Below are positions 8,302-16,875 of a stretch of 39,393 nt of DNA, piece by piece (position 1 is the stretch's first letter; the number at the start of each line of letters is the position of its first letter). The notes below the pieces were generated by a model. The model was given only the letters and a program-made list of their open reading frames with translations. It had not been told where the DNA came from and ran no database searches. A program made the translations under genes and the position numbers. The DNA is from an uncultured Dorea sp. (GTDB lineage: Bacteria; Bacillota; Clostridia; Lachnospirales; Lachnospiraceae): the NCBI GenBank assembly GCA_910578495.1, contig CAJTRE010000027.1, positions 1-39,393 of the forward strand, given 5' to 3'.

Positions 8302-8544
8302 TCTATTTAAAGACAATATTTTAATTGATTATAAAAATATACATAATATTAAAAATTATAAAATTTATTGACAAATAAACAAAGAAATCATTCTTTTTAT
8401 TGTGTGATATAGGTATACAAAATCACTTTTTAGTGACGGATGGTTAAATATTTGATTTTGTCCTTTGATAGCTGAACAATTCTATGTTTAGAGGAAATTA
8501 AAAAGAAATGAAATAATTGTGGAAACTCAAAAAAATAAATGGAG
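8302..8544. other. AT-rich intergenic stretch without recognisable gene
   Basis: The 375-base divergent gap between the protease and the acyltransferase-kinase gene is very AT-rich. Apart from the promoters at its two ends I see no open frame with a ribosome binding site, no long inverted repeat and no known RNA. A TTGACA at 8368-8373 has no -10 at proper distance. Confidence 0.6.
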
Positions 8545-8573
8545 TTACATTTTTGTAAAAATTGTGTTAAAAT
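8545..8573 (+). promoter_or_regulatory. Probable promoter of the acyltransferase-kinase gene
   Basis: TAAAAT at 8568-8573 preceded by TGT (extended -10) lies 33 bases before the start codon, with only a weak -35-like TTACAT at 8545-8550 at 17 bases. It is the best candidate in the region and is less certain than the promoter on the opposite strand. Confidence 0.4.
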
Positions 8574-8605
8574 AAAACAATCTATAAAAAAGGAGACCAA
8601 TTGAA

Positions 8606-10246
8606 ATGCGGGGTTTATTAATATTAGGAGCGGGCGGTATGGGACGTATGGTACAGGAGACGGCTCTGCAGCTTGGATATGAGGATATTGCATTTTTGGA
8701 TGATGCGAAAAAAGAAAAGGATGTCATTGGAAAATGCTGTGATTTTGAGAACTTTCTGAAAAAATATGATGCGGCAGTAGCTGCCTTTGGAGACAATAAT
8801 ATGCGTCTTCTCTGGACAGAAAAACTGATAGAAGTTGGGTATCAGGTGCCGGCGCTGATTCATCCTACGGCGGTGGTAAGTCCGAATGCAACGGTGGGAA
8901 GAGGTTGTTTCGTTTTACAGAGAGCTGTTGTAAACAGAGATACCGTCATGGAGCATGCGGTACTTATTAACAGTGGAGCTGTTGTAGATCATGACGCTTA
9001 CCTTTCCAGTGGTGTGCATGTTGGTTTGGGAAGTATTATTAAGGCATATTGTACCATTTCTTCTGGAACGAGAATTGAAGCCGGTGAAGTAATTTTCTCT
9101 ACGCATAAGAAGATTGACGGCGTCGATAACCGGAATCTGGAGGATGCAATCTACGCCTTTGGATTTGGACCGAAATGCAGTTATGTGAAGCCGTTTGGAG
9201 CAGGACATATCAATGAAACTTATGCAGTATATATGCCGGGTGAGGATGGAGATGAACTGTCCTATGTGTTGCAGCGTGTTAACAGCAATGTATTTAAAGA
9301 TCCATCCGGTGTTATGGAAAATATTTTCGGCGTAACCGAGTATCTGCGTGGAATTATCCGCGCAGAGGGAGGACAGCCGGACAGAGAGACGCTTTGTTAT
9401 ATTAAGACTAAGACAGGATGTCAGTATTTTGAGGATGCAGAGGGGGAACCATGGAGATGCTATAACTTTATTCCGGATTCTGTCTGCTATCAGCAGGTAG
9501 AAGAACCGGAACAGTTTTATCAGTCTGGAAACAGTTTTGGACATTTCTTAAAACAGCTTGGTGATTATCCGGCGGAGAAATTGAACGAAACGATTCCTAA
9601 TTTTCACAATACGGTGAAACGGTTTGAAAGTTTTCAGGTTGCAGTGAGGCGCGATATGAAAGACCGCGTTGCTTCTTGCGAGAAAGAAATTGCGTTTGTG
9701 CAGGCAAGAGAAAGAGACTGCAGAATATTGGTAGAACAGCAGGAGTCCGGGAAACTGCCTCTTCGTGTGACTCATAACGATACGAAGCTTAATAATATTC
9801 TGTTTGATGAAAATACAGGAAAAGGTTTGTGTATTATTGACCTGGATACGATCATGCCGGGACTTGCGGCAAATGATTTTGGCGACGCCATCCGTTTTGG
9901 TGCGGCGACAGCGGCAGAAGATGAAGAAAATCTGGACTTTGTGCATTTTGATATAGAGCTCTATGAGATGTTCGTGAAAGGATATCTGGAGGAGACGAAG
10001 GATGTTCTTACAGAAGCAGAAATAGACAGTCTTGCATGGGGCGCCAGAATTATTACGCTGGAGTGCGGTATTCGTTTTCTTTCGGATTACCTACAGGGAG
10101 ATACTTACTTTAAGACTGCTTACCCGGAACACAATCTTGTGCGTGCCAGAACACAGTTTCGGATGGTAGAGGAGATGGAACAGCAGTTTGAAAAAATGCA
10201 GGAAATTATCGAAAAATATAGAAAGGACGAAGATGTAAAGGGATAA
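8606..10246 (+). CDS. Fusion of NeuD/PglD-type acyltransferase and NahK-like N-acetylhexosamine 1-kinase
   Basis: A 546-residue two-domain protein. Residues 1 to about 175 form a sugar O/N-acyltransferase: a small Rossmann part (LLILGAGGMGRMVQETALQLGY), then a left-handed beta-helix with hexapeptide-like turns and VVDHD, the histidine position used by PglD/NeuD. From about residue 181 the sequence follows the aminoglycoside-phosphotransferase-like kinase NahK: VKPFGAGHINETYAVY, YVLQRVNSNVFKDP, the catalytic HNDTKLNN with H390/D392, and the metal site IIDLDT at about 411-415, then NDFGDAIRFGA. The second part is about 365 residues, the length of a whole NahK (kinase of GlcNAc/GalNAc to the 1-phosphate). 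AAAAGGAG precedes the ATG. A one-polypeptide acetylate-and-phosphorylate route to a sugar 1-phosphate is inferred. Confidence 0.87.
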   Translation: MRGLLILGAGGMGRMVQETALQLGYEDIAFLDDAKKEKDVIGKCCDFENFLKKYDAAVAAFGDNNMRLLWTEKLIEVGYQVPALIHPTAVVSPNATVGRGCFVLQRAVVNRDTVMEHAVLINSGAVVDHDAYLSSGVHVGLGSIIKAYCTISSGTRIEAGEVIFSTHKKIDGVDNRNLEDAIYAFGFGPKCSYVKPFGAGHINETYAVYMPGEDGDELSYVLQRVNSNVFKDPSGVMENIFGVTEYLRGIIRAEGGQPDRETLCYIKTKTGCQYFEDAEGEPWRCYNFIPDSVCYQQVEEPEQFYQSGNSFGHFLKQLGDYPAEKLNETIPNFHNTVKRFESFQVAVRRDMKDRVASCEKEIAFVQARERDCRILVEQQESGKLPLRVTHNDTKLNNILFDENTGKGLCIIDLDTIMPGLAANDFGDAIRFGAATAAEDEENLDFVHFDIELYEMFVKGYLEETKDVLTEAEIDSLAWGARIITLECGIRFLSDYLQGDTYFKTAYPEHNLVRARTQFRMVEEMEQQFEKMQEIIEKYRKDEDVKG

Positions 10247-10292
10247 TCCCCCTGGTTTATTATTGGAATTATTTTGTAAAGGAGAGACAAAC

Positions 10293-10916
10293 ATGAAAAT
10301 CCAAAAAATTACAGATGCTTCATTTAAAGCATACGGAAAGGTTCTTACAGGCTATGATTTTGCAGAATTACTTGAGGAGATGAAAAGGACAGACAGACCT
10401 TCAGATGATGTAATCTATGTTCCGTCCGACGTTAAGCTGGAAGCAGTTCCTGTAGCCGAGGAATTAAAGAAGCGGGGCTATGGCGGACTTCCGATTCAGA
10501 TTGGTTACTGTAATGGACACAATAAGAAATTAAATGCAGTAGAGTATCATCGGTCATCTGAAATTGATATTGCGGCAGAAGATGTTGTTCTTCTTCTCGG
10601 AAAGCAGCAGGATATTGCAGAAGATTATACATATGAGTCGGCAAATATCGAGGCATTCCTTGTACCGGCAGGTACGGCGGTAGAGCTTTATGCGACCACG
10701 CTTCACTATGCGCCCTGTACTCCGGAAGGAAATGAAGGATACCGCTGTGTTATTGTGCTTCCCAAAGACACAAACCTTGATCTTGACTTCGAGATTGAAA
10801 AAGAGGGTGAGTCCGGCCTTATTACGGCGAAGAATAAATGGCTGATTGCGCATGAGGAGGCAAAGATTCCGGGTGCATTCTGTGGAATAAAGGGAGAAAA
10901 TATTACACTTTCGTAG
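10293..10916 (+). CDS. DUF4867-type cupin-like protein
   Basis: A 207-residue protein opening MKIQKITDASFKAYGKVLTGYDFAELLEEM. It has a cupin-like middle with GYCNGHNKKLNAVEYHRSSEIDI and VPAGTAVELYATTLHYAPC, reminiscent of ureidoglycolate-lyase-like cupins. I associate it with the DUF4867 family, which often sits beside sugar kinase and aldolase genes in Clostridia; function is unestablished. The frame extends to 10263, but AAAGGAGA at 10278-10285 points to the ATG at 10293. It follows the acyltransferase-kinase gene after 46 bases and shares its terminator, so the two probably act in one carbohydrate pathway. Histidines in the HN and HYAPC segments may bind a metal. Confidence 0.75.
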   Translation: MKIQKITDASFKAYGKVLTGYDFAELLEEMKRTDRPSDDVIYVPSDVKLEAVPVAEELKKRGYGGLPIQIGYCNGHNKKLNAVEYHRSSEIDIAAEDVVLLLGKQQDIAEDYTYESANIEAFLVPAGTAVELYATTLHYAPCTPEGNEGYRCVIVLPKDTNLDLDFEIEKEGESGLITAKNKWLIAHEEAKIPGAFCGIKGENITLS

Positions 10917-11009
10917 ACAATAGGAAGAATAAAATATTACAAAAGATACCGGAAATTCCGTAGGATTTATCCGACAGTTAAGAGCTTGTTCTAGCAATAT
11001 ATGTGTGAG

Positions 11010-11047
11010 ACAGGATAAAAAGAGTTACGTCTTTTTATCCTGTTTTT
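11010..11047 (+). terminator. Strong intrinsic terminator after the DUF4867 gene
   Basis: Positions 11010-11023 pair perfectly with 11030-11043 (14 pairs, loop GTTACG), and the stem runs straight into a T tract ending at 11047. It is preceded by about 90 bases without a gene after the DUF4867 stop. Confidence 0.95.
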
Positions 11048-11105
11048 GTATATTGTGGAAAAAATTGCAGATTCTATTTTAAGATTGTGAATTGGAGGAA
11101 AGAAG

Positions 11106-12494
11106 ATGGAATCCATATGGTTAAAAGAGGTATCGTTTCAGAAGAGAAGTGCGCTCCATCAAAACGAGAGGGCGGATGTAGTCATTATTGGAGCCGGAAT
11201 TACAGGATTATTAACGGCATATTTTCTAAAAGAAAAGGGAATACAGGCAGTCGTACTTGAAGCAGACTGTATCTGCGGCGGACAGACAAAAGGGACAACA
11301 GCCAAAATTACATCTCAGCATAATCTTATCTACGACCGTTTGATTCGTTGTTATGGGGAAGAAATGGCAAGATATTATGCAAGGATGAATGAGTGGGCGA
11401 TTGGCGAGTATGAGAGAATTGTAAAGGGGAAAAGTATTGACTGCGATTTTGACAGATGTTCTGCAAACTTATATTCTTGTGTAGAGAAAGAAGTATTGCA
11501 AAAAGAAGCGGAAGCTGCAAAACGACTTGGAATTGCCGCCCGGTTTAAGACAGAGTGCGAGCTGCCCTTTATGGTAAAAGGGGTATTGGAGTTTCAGAAT
11601 CAGGCAAGATTTCATCCATTAAAGTTTTTAAAGGAAATTGCAAAAGGATTAACCGTTTACGAAGAGACACCAGTGGAAAAGGTAGAACATCATGGAATGG
11701 GCAATAATAAAGTAGTCACAAAGAACGGAACAGTCACTGCAGGGAAAGTAATCTTTGCCTGCCATTTTCCGTTTGTAAATCTGCCCGGATATTATTTTGC
11801 CAGAATGTATCAAGAGAGAAGTTATGCCATAGCGTTTGAAAACGCCATGTGTCCGTCAGGATGTTATCTTGGAATTGACCAAGAGGGATACTCCTTTCGC
11901 ACAGAAGGAAATCTATTGATTCTTGGTGGAGGGAGTCATCGTACCGGGGAGAATAGTCAGGGCGGAAAATATGATAAAATTCGAAAGAAAGCAAGGGAAC
12001 TGTTTCCGGGCTGTAAGGAAGTGGCAAGTTGGTCAGCACAGGATTGTATCACATTGGATCACATTCCATATATTGGAGCTTTTGATAGAAAGTCGCAGGA
12101 CTGGTTTGTGGCAACAGGATTTGGGAAATGGGGTATGACGTCCGCCATGGTGAGTGCGAAAGTTCTGCCAGAGGTGGTGGATGGGAAGGAAATACCGGAA
12201 GCGGACATATTTTCACCACAGCGCAAAATTTCTGCTCTGGCAATGAAAGAGCTGGCGGTAAATACAGGGATTACTGCGGCCAATTTTACAAAGCAGCTTG
12301 TGTCTGTGAATAGGATAAAATCTTATACAGAGAATGATAAAGTGTTTGAAGTTTCGATTCGCTGTCCTCATCTTGGGTGTAAACTTTCGTGGAATCCGGA
12401 TGAGCGCACATGGGAATGTCCATGTCATGGTTCCAGATTCGATTACAGGGGAAGACTTCTCGATAATCCTGCGCAGATTGGAATAGAAAGGTAG
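11106..12494 (+). CDS. FAD-dependent oxidoreductase (DAO family) with C-terminal Rieske domain
   Basis: A 462-residue protein. The N-terminal dinucleotide-binding motif VVIIGAGITG is at about residues 25-34 and the DAO-family fold runs to about residue 370 (WFVATGFGKWGMTSAM near its end). The last 50 residues are a Rieske [2Fe-2S] domain: C420-P-H422 and C438-P-C-H441, followed by GSRFDYRGRLLDNPA. The family transfers electrons from an unidentified amine or other substrate through FAD to the iron-sulfur centre; partner and substrate are unknown. An AGGAAAGAAG-type site precedes the ATG. A miniature transposable element starts seven bases after the stop, inside the downstream non-coding region, and a SodC-like gene lies beyond it. 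Confidence 0.9.
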   Translation: MESIWLKEVSFQKRSALHQNERADVVIIGAGITGLLTAYFLKEKGIQAVVLEADCICGGQTKGTTAKITSQHNLIYDRLIRCYGEEMARYYARMNEWAIGEYERIVKGKSIDCDFDRCSANLYSCVEKEVLQKEAEAAKRLGIAARFKTECELPFMVKGVLEFQNQARFHPLKFLKEIAKGLTVYEETPVEKVEHHGMGNNKVVTKNGTVTAGKVIFACHFPFVNLPGYYFARMYQERSYAIAFENAMCPSGCYLGIDQEGYSFRTEGNLLILGGGSHRTGENSQGGKYDKIRKKARELFPGCKEVASWSAQDCITLDHIPYIGAFDRKSQDWFVATGFGKWGMTSAMVSAKVLPEVVDGKEIPEADIFSPQRKISALAMKELAVNTGITAANFTKQLVSVNRIKSYTENDKVFEVSIRCPHLGCKLSWNPDERTWECPCHGSRFDYRGRLLDNPAQIGIER

Positions 12495-12500
12495 AATATA

Positions 12501-12663
12501 GTAACAGTTCAGCCCGCGCCATTCGCAAAACCGCACTAACGTGCTATTCGTTGCTGTGCAACTATTTTTGCTCATAATCTGGCGCTCCGCTCATAGTCGA
12601 TAAAATACACTCATTCATGCAAGCATGATTCGTTTATTTTGTCGACTATGGCTGAACTGTTAC
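12501..12663. mobile_element. Miniature inverted-repeat element, IS66-like ends, copy 1
   Basis: A 163-base non-coding element whose ends are a perfect 14-bp inverted repeat, GTAACAGTTCAGCC at 12501-12514 and its complement at 12650-12663. It is flanked on both sides by the same 8-bp sequence AGAATATA (12493-12500 and 12664-12671), a target duplication. The inside folds: GCGCCA/TGGCGC at 12516-12521 and 12580-12585, and a long stem of 12592-12606 with 12636-12650 around TCATGC-AA-GCATGA. Ends starting GTAA and 8-bp duplications are the known hallmarks of the IS66 family; no transposase is encoded. A relative is at 25579-25753. Confidence 0.85.
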
Positions 12664-12733
12664 AGAATATATAGAATTGTAATAATTTTCATGATACTTC
12701 CTGCATAGGATTGCACAAAGGAGTGTGATGAAT

Positions 12734-13213
12734 ATGGAAAAATTAAAAACAATGCCGGAAGCTTGTGCGAAGCTTACCGGAAGTGAAAAATATCCCGACA
12801 TACGGGGGAAAGTGGAGTTTTACGAAGTGTACGGCGGAACTGTTGTAGTTGCGGAGGTGTTCGGGCTTCCAAAAGAGGAAGAGGAGAAAAACTCCGGTTT
12901 TTTCGGGTTTCATATCCATGAGGGAAGTATGTGTACCGGGAATTCAATGGATGTGTTTGCGGATACAAAAGGACATTTTAATCCGAAGAATCTGCCGCAT
13001 CCAAGACATGCGGGGGATTTGCCGCCATTATTAGCGGACAGGGGCGCTGCGTGGATGTCGGTATATACCTCCCGGTTTTTTCCGGAGGATGTCATTGGAA
13101 GAACAGTAGTTATCCATGATATGCCGGATGATTTTCATACACAGCCGTCCGGTGATTCGGGAGAGAAGATTGCCTGCGGCCAGATTGTAATAAGAGAAAA
13201 GGATGAGCGGTAG
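12734..13213 (+). CDS. sodC: Cu/Zn superoxide dismutase-like protein, apparently cytoplasmic
   Basis: A 159-residue SodC-family protein. Copper ligands are visible in GFHIHEG, HFNP and VVIHDMPDDFHT, and zinc ligands in HFNPKNLPHPRHAGD. Two cysteines (SMCTG and IACGQ) sit where the family disulfide forms. So the metal sites look intact. It starts directly with MEKLKTMPEACAKLTG and lacks any signal peptide, unusual because most bacterial SodC enzymes are exported. GTG at 12725 and ATG at 12728 are also in frame, but AGGAG at 12720-12724 best fits the ATG at 12734. The upstream FAD-Rieske gene is separated from it by the miniature element. Whether it is an active dismutase in an anaerobe's cytoplasm is open. 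Confidence 0.85.
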   Translation: MEKLKTMPEACAKLTGSEKYPDIRGKVEFYEVYGGTVVVAEVFGLPKEEEEKNSGFFGFHIHEGSMCTGNSMDVFADTKGHFNPKNLPHPRHAGDLPPLLADRGAAWMSVYTSRFFPEDVIGRTVVIHDMPDDFHTQPSGDSGEKIACGQIVIREKDER

Positions 13214-13219
13214 AAAGAA

Positions 13220-14548
13220 TCAGGTATTGGTAATGAGCTCTAATGTTTCAAAAAACTCAGGATAAGACACGTCTACACACTGGCTGTCTTTGATTATCGT
13301 TTCCCCGGACGCCGCAAGTGCAGCAACGGCAAATGCCATGGCGATACGGTGGTCTAAGAAACTATTAATAGTGGCTCCGGTAAGATGTCCGCATCCTTCG
13401 ATTATCATACCGTCTTCTGTGGGGGTGATATTTGCCCCCATTTTTTTTAGATTTGCAGTAATTGTATCAATGCGGTTTGTCTCTTTAACTTTTAATTCAT
13501 CAGCGTCTTTTATTACTGTCGTACCCTCTGCGAGAGAAGCCATGACCGCAAGGATTGGAAGTTCGTCAATGAGAGTCGGGATCAAGCTTCCTTCTATTAC
13601 AGTGCCGTTTAATTCACTGGTTTTTACAAGTAAATCAGCATAGTTTTCTTCTGCCTTTGAAGACTCGTTTAATAAGTTGATATTTGCCCCCATATTTTGG
13701 CATGCTTTTAAGAATCCGGCACGAGTCGGGTTGATTCCTACATTTTTTATCAGAAGTTCCGAGTTTGGAACCAATAGCGCGGCGGCGATAAAATAAGCTG
13801 CTGATGAGATGTCGCCGGGAATCTGTATCTTTTGTGCAAAAAGTTCCCCGCAAGGTTTTATGACGGCGGTTGCCTTTCCGGTGACAGAAAGAGATGGTTT
13901 CTTGTCAGCGCTGTGCTTCATTGTAATTATAGAAGCGCCAAAGTTATGAAGCATTAGCTCTGTATGATTTCTGGAAAGAGAGGGCTCTGTCACAGAAGTT
14001 TCACCATCGGCATAAAGTCCTGCCAGTAAAATGGCGGATTTTACCTGTGCAGAAGCCACTGGCGAATCATAACAGATGCCATGTAGTGTGCCGGGAGTTA
14101 GGTTAAGCGGTGCACAGCCATTACCATTTATGCTTTGAATATCAGCGCCCATCTGATTCAGAGGTTTAATGATTCTTTCCATCGGTCTGGAATTTAAAGA
14201 CTTGTCTCCGGATATGACAGAAGAAAAATTCTGTCCGGCAAGAATACCGGATAATAGTCTTGCAGTAGTCCCGCTGTTTCCTGCATTTAATACATCGGAA
14301 GGAGCTTTTAGTCCGCGTAATCCTTTACCATATACCAGAATACGGTCAGAGCGTTTTTCCACAGCAATTCCCATTTTTTGAAAACAGCCGATGGTTGCCT
14401 GACAGTCGGCGCATTCAGGGAAGTGTGTAATATCTGTTGTTCCAAGGGAAATAGAGCCTAGCATAATGGAACGGTGGAAGATGGATTTGTCTCCCGGTAT
14501 CTGGATTTCACCTTTTATTTTTCTGGCAGGATGAACGATCTTTTGCAT
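13220..14548 (-). CDS. aroA: 5-enolpyruvylshikimate-3-phosphate synthase
   Basis: A 442-residue EPSP synthase: phosphoenolpyruvate plus shikimate 3-phosphate to EPSP in the shikimate pathway, cytoplasmic. Substrate-binding motifs present are IPGDKSIFHRS (K21, S22, R26), NAGNSGTTARLLSGIL, LNSRPMERIIKPL, DELPILAVMAS, KVKETNRI and DHRIAMAFAVAA. The only visible oddity is Phe where many homologues have Ser in GDKSISHR. AAAGGAG seven bases before the ATG and a consensus promoter upstream support the start. It stands alone, with no other aro genes beside it, and is transcribed toward the SodC-like gene: its stop is only seven bases from that of sodC, and I see no terminator between them. Confidence 0.96.
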   Translation of the reverse strand: MQKIVHPARKIKGEIQIPGDKSIFHRSIMLGSISLGTTDITHFPECADCQATIGCFQKMGIAVEKRSDRILVYGKGLRGLKAPSDVLNAGNSGTTARLLSGILAGQNFSSVISGDKSLNSRPMERIIKPLNQMGADIQSINGNGCAPLNLTPGTLHGICYDSPVASAQVKSAILLAGLYADGETSVTEPSLSRNHTELMLHNFGASIITMKHSADKKPSLSVTGKATAVIKPCGELFAQKIQIPGDISSAAYFIAAALLVPNSELLIKNVGINPTRAGFLKACQNMGANINLLNESSKAEENYADLLVKTSELNGTVIEGSLIPTLIDELPILAVMASLAEGTTVIKDADELKVKETNRIDTITANLKKMGANITPTEDGMIIEGCGHLTGATINSFLDHRIAMAFAVAALAASGETIIKDSQCVDVSYPEFFETLELITNT

Positions 14549-14582
14549 GTTTTTACTCCTTTGTTCCGTTTGATACGTTTCA

Positions 14583-14612
14583 ATTATAACTTTCTTTCTA
14601 TTAATTTGTCAA
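14583..14612 (-). promoter_or_regulatory. Promoter of aroA
   Basis: On the minus strand TTGACA (14612-14607) and TATAAT (14588-14583) are both perfect hexamers with an 18-base spacer. Transcription would start near 14576, about 28 bases before the aroA start codon. Confidence 0.82.
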
Positions 14613-14637
14613 TTCTTGTAAAAGGTGCATAAATGAG

Positions 14638-14666
14638 TTGTAATATCTCTGATTTTTTAGTACAAT
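14638..14666 (+). promoter_or_regulatory. Promoter of the EF-G-like gene
   Basis: TTGTAA at 14638-14643 and TACAAT at 14661-14666 with a 17-base spacer, about 40 bases before the start codon. The aroA promoter diverges from it within the same 160-base region. Confidence 0.65.
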
Positions 14667-14706
14667 GTATACATCAGATTTTACTAAGGCAAGGAGGCAA
14701 CAGAAT

Positions 14707-16779
14707 ATGAAAGTTTACAGAACGGATGAAATTAGGAACGTTGTTCTTTTAGGACATGGAGGAAGCGGAAAGACAAGTCTTGTGGAAGCTATGTCCTATG
14801 TATCAGGAGCAATCAGTCGTATGGGAAAAGTTACAGACAATAATACGATTAGTGATTTTGATAAAGAGGAACAGAAAAGGCAGTTTTCTATCAGCGCAAC
14901 ATTAGTGCCGATTGAGTGGGAGAAAGCCAAGATCAATGTACTGGACACACCGGGATATTTTGATTTCGTAGGTGAAGTAGAGGAAGCTGTCAGCGCGGCA
15001 GACGCAGCTGTTATCGTAGTATCCGGTAAAGCGGGTGTAGAAGTAGGAACGGAAAAAGCATGGGAATTATGTGACAAATACAATCTGCCTCGTATGATTT
15101 ATGTAACAGAGATGGACGTGGACGATGCAAGTTTCCGTCAGGTAGTGCAGGATCTTACTGACAGATATGGTAAAGTGATCGCACCGCATTTCCAGCCGAT
15201 TCGTGAGAATGAGAAACTGGTTGGATATGTAAATATTATTAAAAATGCAGGAAGACGCTATACAGAAATCGGACAGAGAGAAGAGTGTGAGATTCCTGAG
15301 TACTGTAAACCGAATCTTGAGATGTATCGTGAGAAGCTTTTGGAAGCTGTTGCAGAGACAAGCGAAGAGTTCATGGAGCGTTATTTTGAAGGAGACGAGT
15401 TCTCCGTAGAAGAGATTCGTGCGGCGATGCGTACAGAAGTTATGGCAGGGACAATTGTTCCTGTTGCTATGGGATCAAACATACAAGCGCAGGGCGTTGC
15501 AAACTTGTTGTCCGATATTGTAAGATTCTTCCCAAGTCCGGACTTTAGAGAGTGCGTAGGAATCAACCGTAAGACAAATGAGATGTATGCAGCAGATTAT
15601 GACTTTGCAAAAGCTAAATCCGCATATGTATTTAAGACGATGGTAGATCCATTTATCGGTAAATACTCTTTCATCAAAGTATGTTCCGGCGTATTAAAGG
15701 GCGAGGACGTTCTATACAACGCAGATACAGATACAGAGGCAAAACTTGGAAAGATTTATACTATGGTCGGAAATAAACCGATTGAGGTCAGCGAGTTATT
15801 TGCAGGAGATATTGGAGCAATTGCAAAATCAGAGGCAAAGACAGGCGATACGCTTTCAGCGAAGACGACGCCGTTATTGTTTGGTAAGACAGAGTATTCG
15901 AAGCCTTATACATATATGAAGTATGCAGTGGCAAATAAAGGAGATGAAGATAAAGTATCTCAGGCTCTTCAGAAGATGATGGCAGAGGATGTTACGCTCA
16001 AGATGATGAATGACAGTGAGAACCGTCAAACTCTGATTTATGGTATGGGGGATCAGCATCTAGAGATTGTGGCAAGTAAGCTGGCTGCAAGATACAAATG
16101 TGAGATAACATTGGAGACTCCAAAGGTAGCGTTTAGAGAAACAATCCGCAAGAACTCTGATGTAGATACAAAATATAAGAAACAGTCCGGAGGACATGGA
16201 CAGTACGGACATGTTAAGATGCGGTTTGAACCATCTGGAGATATGGAGACACCGTATGTATTTGCAGAAGAGGTTGTAGGCGGAGCAGTTCCTAAGAACT
16301 ACTTCCCGGCAGTAGAAAAAGGACTCCAAGAGTCTGTTCTCAAAGGGCCTTTAGCGGGTTATCCGGTTGTGGGAGTTAAGGCTGTATTATACGATGGATC
16401 TTACCATCCGGTAGATTCTTCGGAGATGGCGTTTAAGACGGCAACGATCCAGGCATTTAAGAAAGGTGTGATGGAGGCTTCCCCGGTACTTCTTGAGCCG
16501 ATCGCATCTGTGAAAGTTGTTGTTCCGGACGAGTATACCGGAGATATTATGGGTGATCTTAATAAACGCCGCGGACGTGTGCTTGGAATGAATCCACTTA
16601 CAGGAGGACTTCAAGAAATTGTAGCGGATGTGCCGATGACAGGAATGTTCGGATATTGTACGACACTTCGTTCGATGACCGGCGGAAGAGGAACTTATTC
16701 TTATGAATTCGCACGTTATGAGCAGGCTCCGTCTGATGTTCAGGAAGCAGAGATTGCTAAGAGAGCGGCAGAAGAATAA
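14707..16779 (+). CDS. Elongation factor G-like GTPase (EF-G paralogue)
   Basis: A 690-residue translational GTPase with the EF-G domain order (GTPase domain, domain II, then the GHGQYGHVKMRFEP region and a C-terminal MGDLNKRRGRVLGM). The P-loop is GHGGSGKT (residues 16-23) rather than GHIDAGKT, the G3 motif is DTPGYFDF with Tyr84 at the place of the catalytic His, and G4 reads TEMD (134-137) instead of NKMD. These features mark the EF-G-like paralogue group and not the main FusA; no rpsL, rpsG or tuf genes adjoin. AAGGAGG at 14691-14697 supports the ATG at 14707, although the frame is open to 14665. Its ribosomal role is not established here. Confidence 0.88.
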   Translation: MKVYRTDEIRNVVLLGHGGSGKTSLVEAMSYVSGAISRMGKVTDNNTISDFDKEEQKRQFSISATLVPIEWEKAKINVLDTPGYFDFVGEVEEAVSAADAAVIVVSGKAGVEVGTEKAWELCDKYNLPRMIYVTEMDVDDASFRQVVQDLTDRYGKVIAPHFQPIRENEKLVGYVNIIKNAGRRYTEIGQREECEIPEYCKPNLEMYREKLLEAVAETSEEFMERYFEGDEFSVEEIRAAMRTEVMAGTIVPVAMGSNIQAQGVANLLSDIVRFFPSPDFRECVGINRKTNEMYAADYDFAKAKSAYVFKTMVDPFIGKYSFIKVCSGVLKGEDVLYNADTDTEAKLGKIYTMVGNKPIEVSELFAGDIGAIAKSEAKTGDTLSAKTTPLLFGKTEYSKPYTYMKYAVANKGDEDKVSQALQKMMAEDVTLKMMNDSENRQTLIYGMGDQHLEIVASKLAARYKCEITLETPKVAFRETIRKNSDVDTKYKKQSGGHGQYGHVKMRFEPSGDMETPYVFAEEVVGGAVPKNYFPAVEKGLQESVLKGPLAGYPVVGVKAVLYDGSYHPVDSSEMAFKTATIQAFKKGVMEASPVLLEPIASVKVVVPDEYTGDIMGDLNKRRGRVLGMNPLTGGLQEIVADVPMTGMFGYCTTLRSMTGGRGTYSYEFARYEQAPSDVQEAEIAKRAAEE

Positions 16780-16796
16780 AATCAGATGATAGGAAC

Positions 16797-16829
16797 GGCT
16801 GCTGCAGAGTATTTGTAGCAGCCATTTTA
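16797..16829 (+). terminator. Intrinsic terminator after the EF-G-like gene
   Basis: GGCTGCT at 16797-16803 pairs with AGCAGCC at 16817-16823, followed by ATTTTA. The stem is compact and GC-rich; the T tract is short. Confidence 0.7.
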
Positions 16830-16875
16830 AGTTTGCCATAACTTATGAAAGTAATAAAAGGATGTGGAAAGAGGC

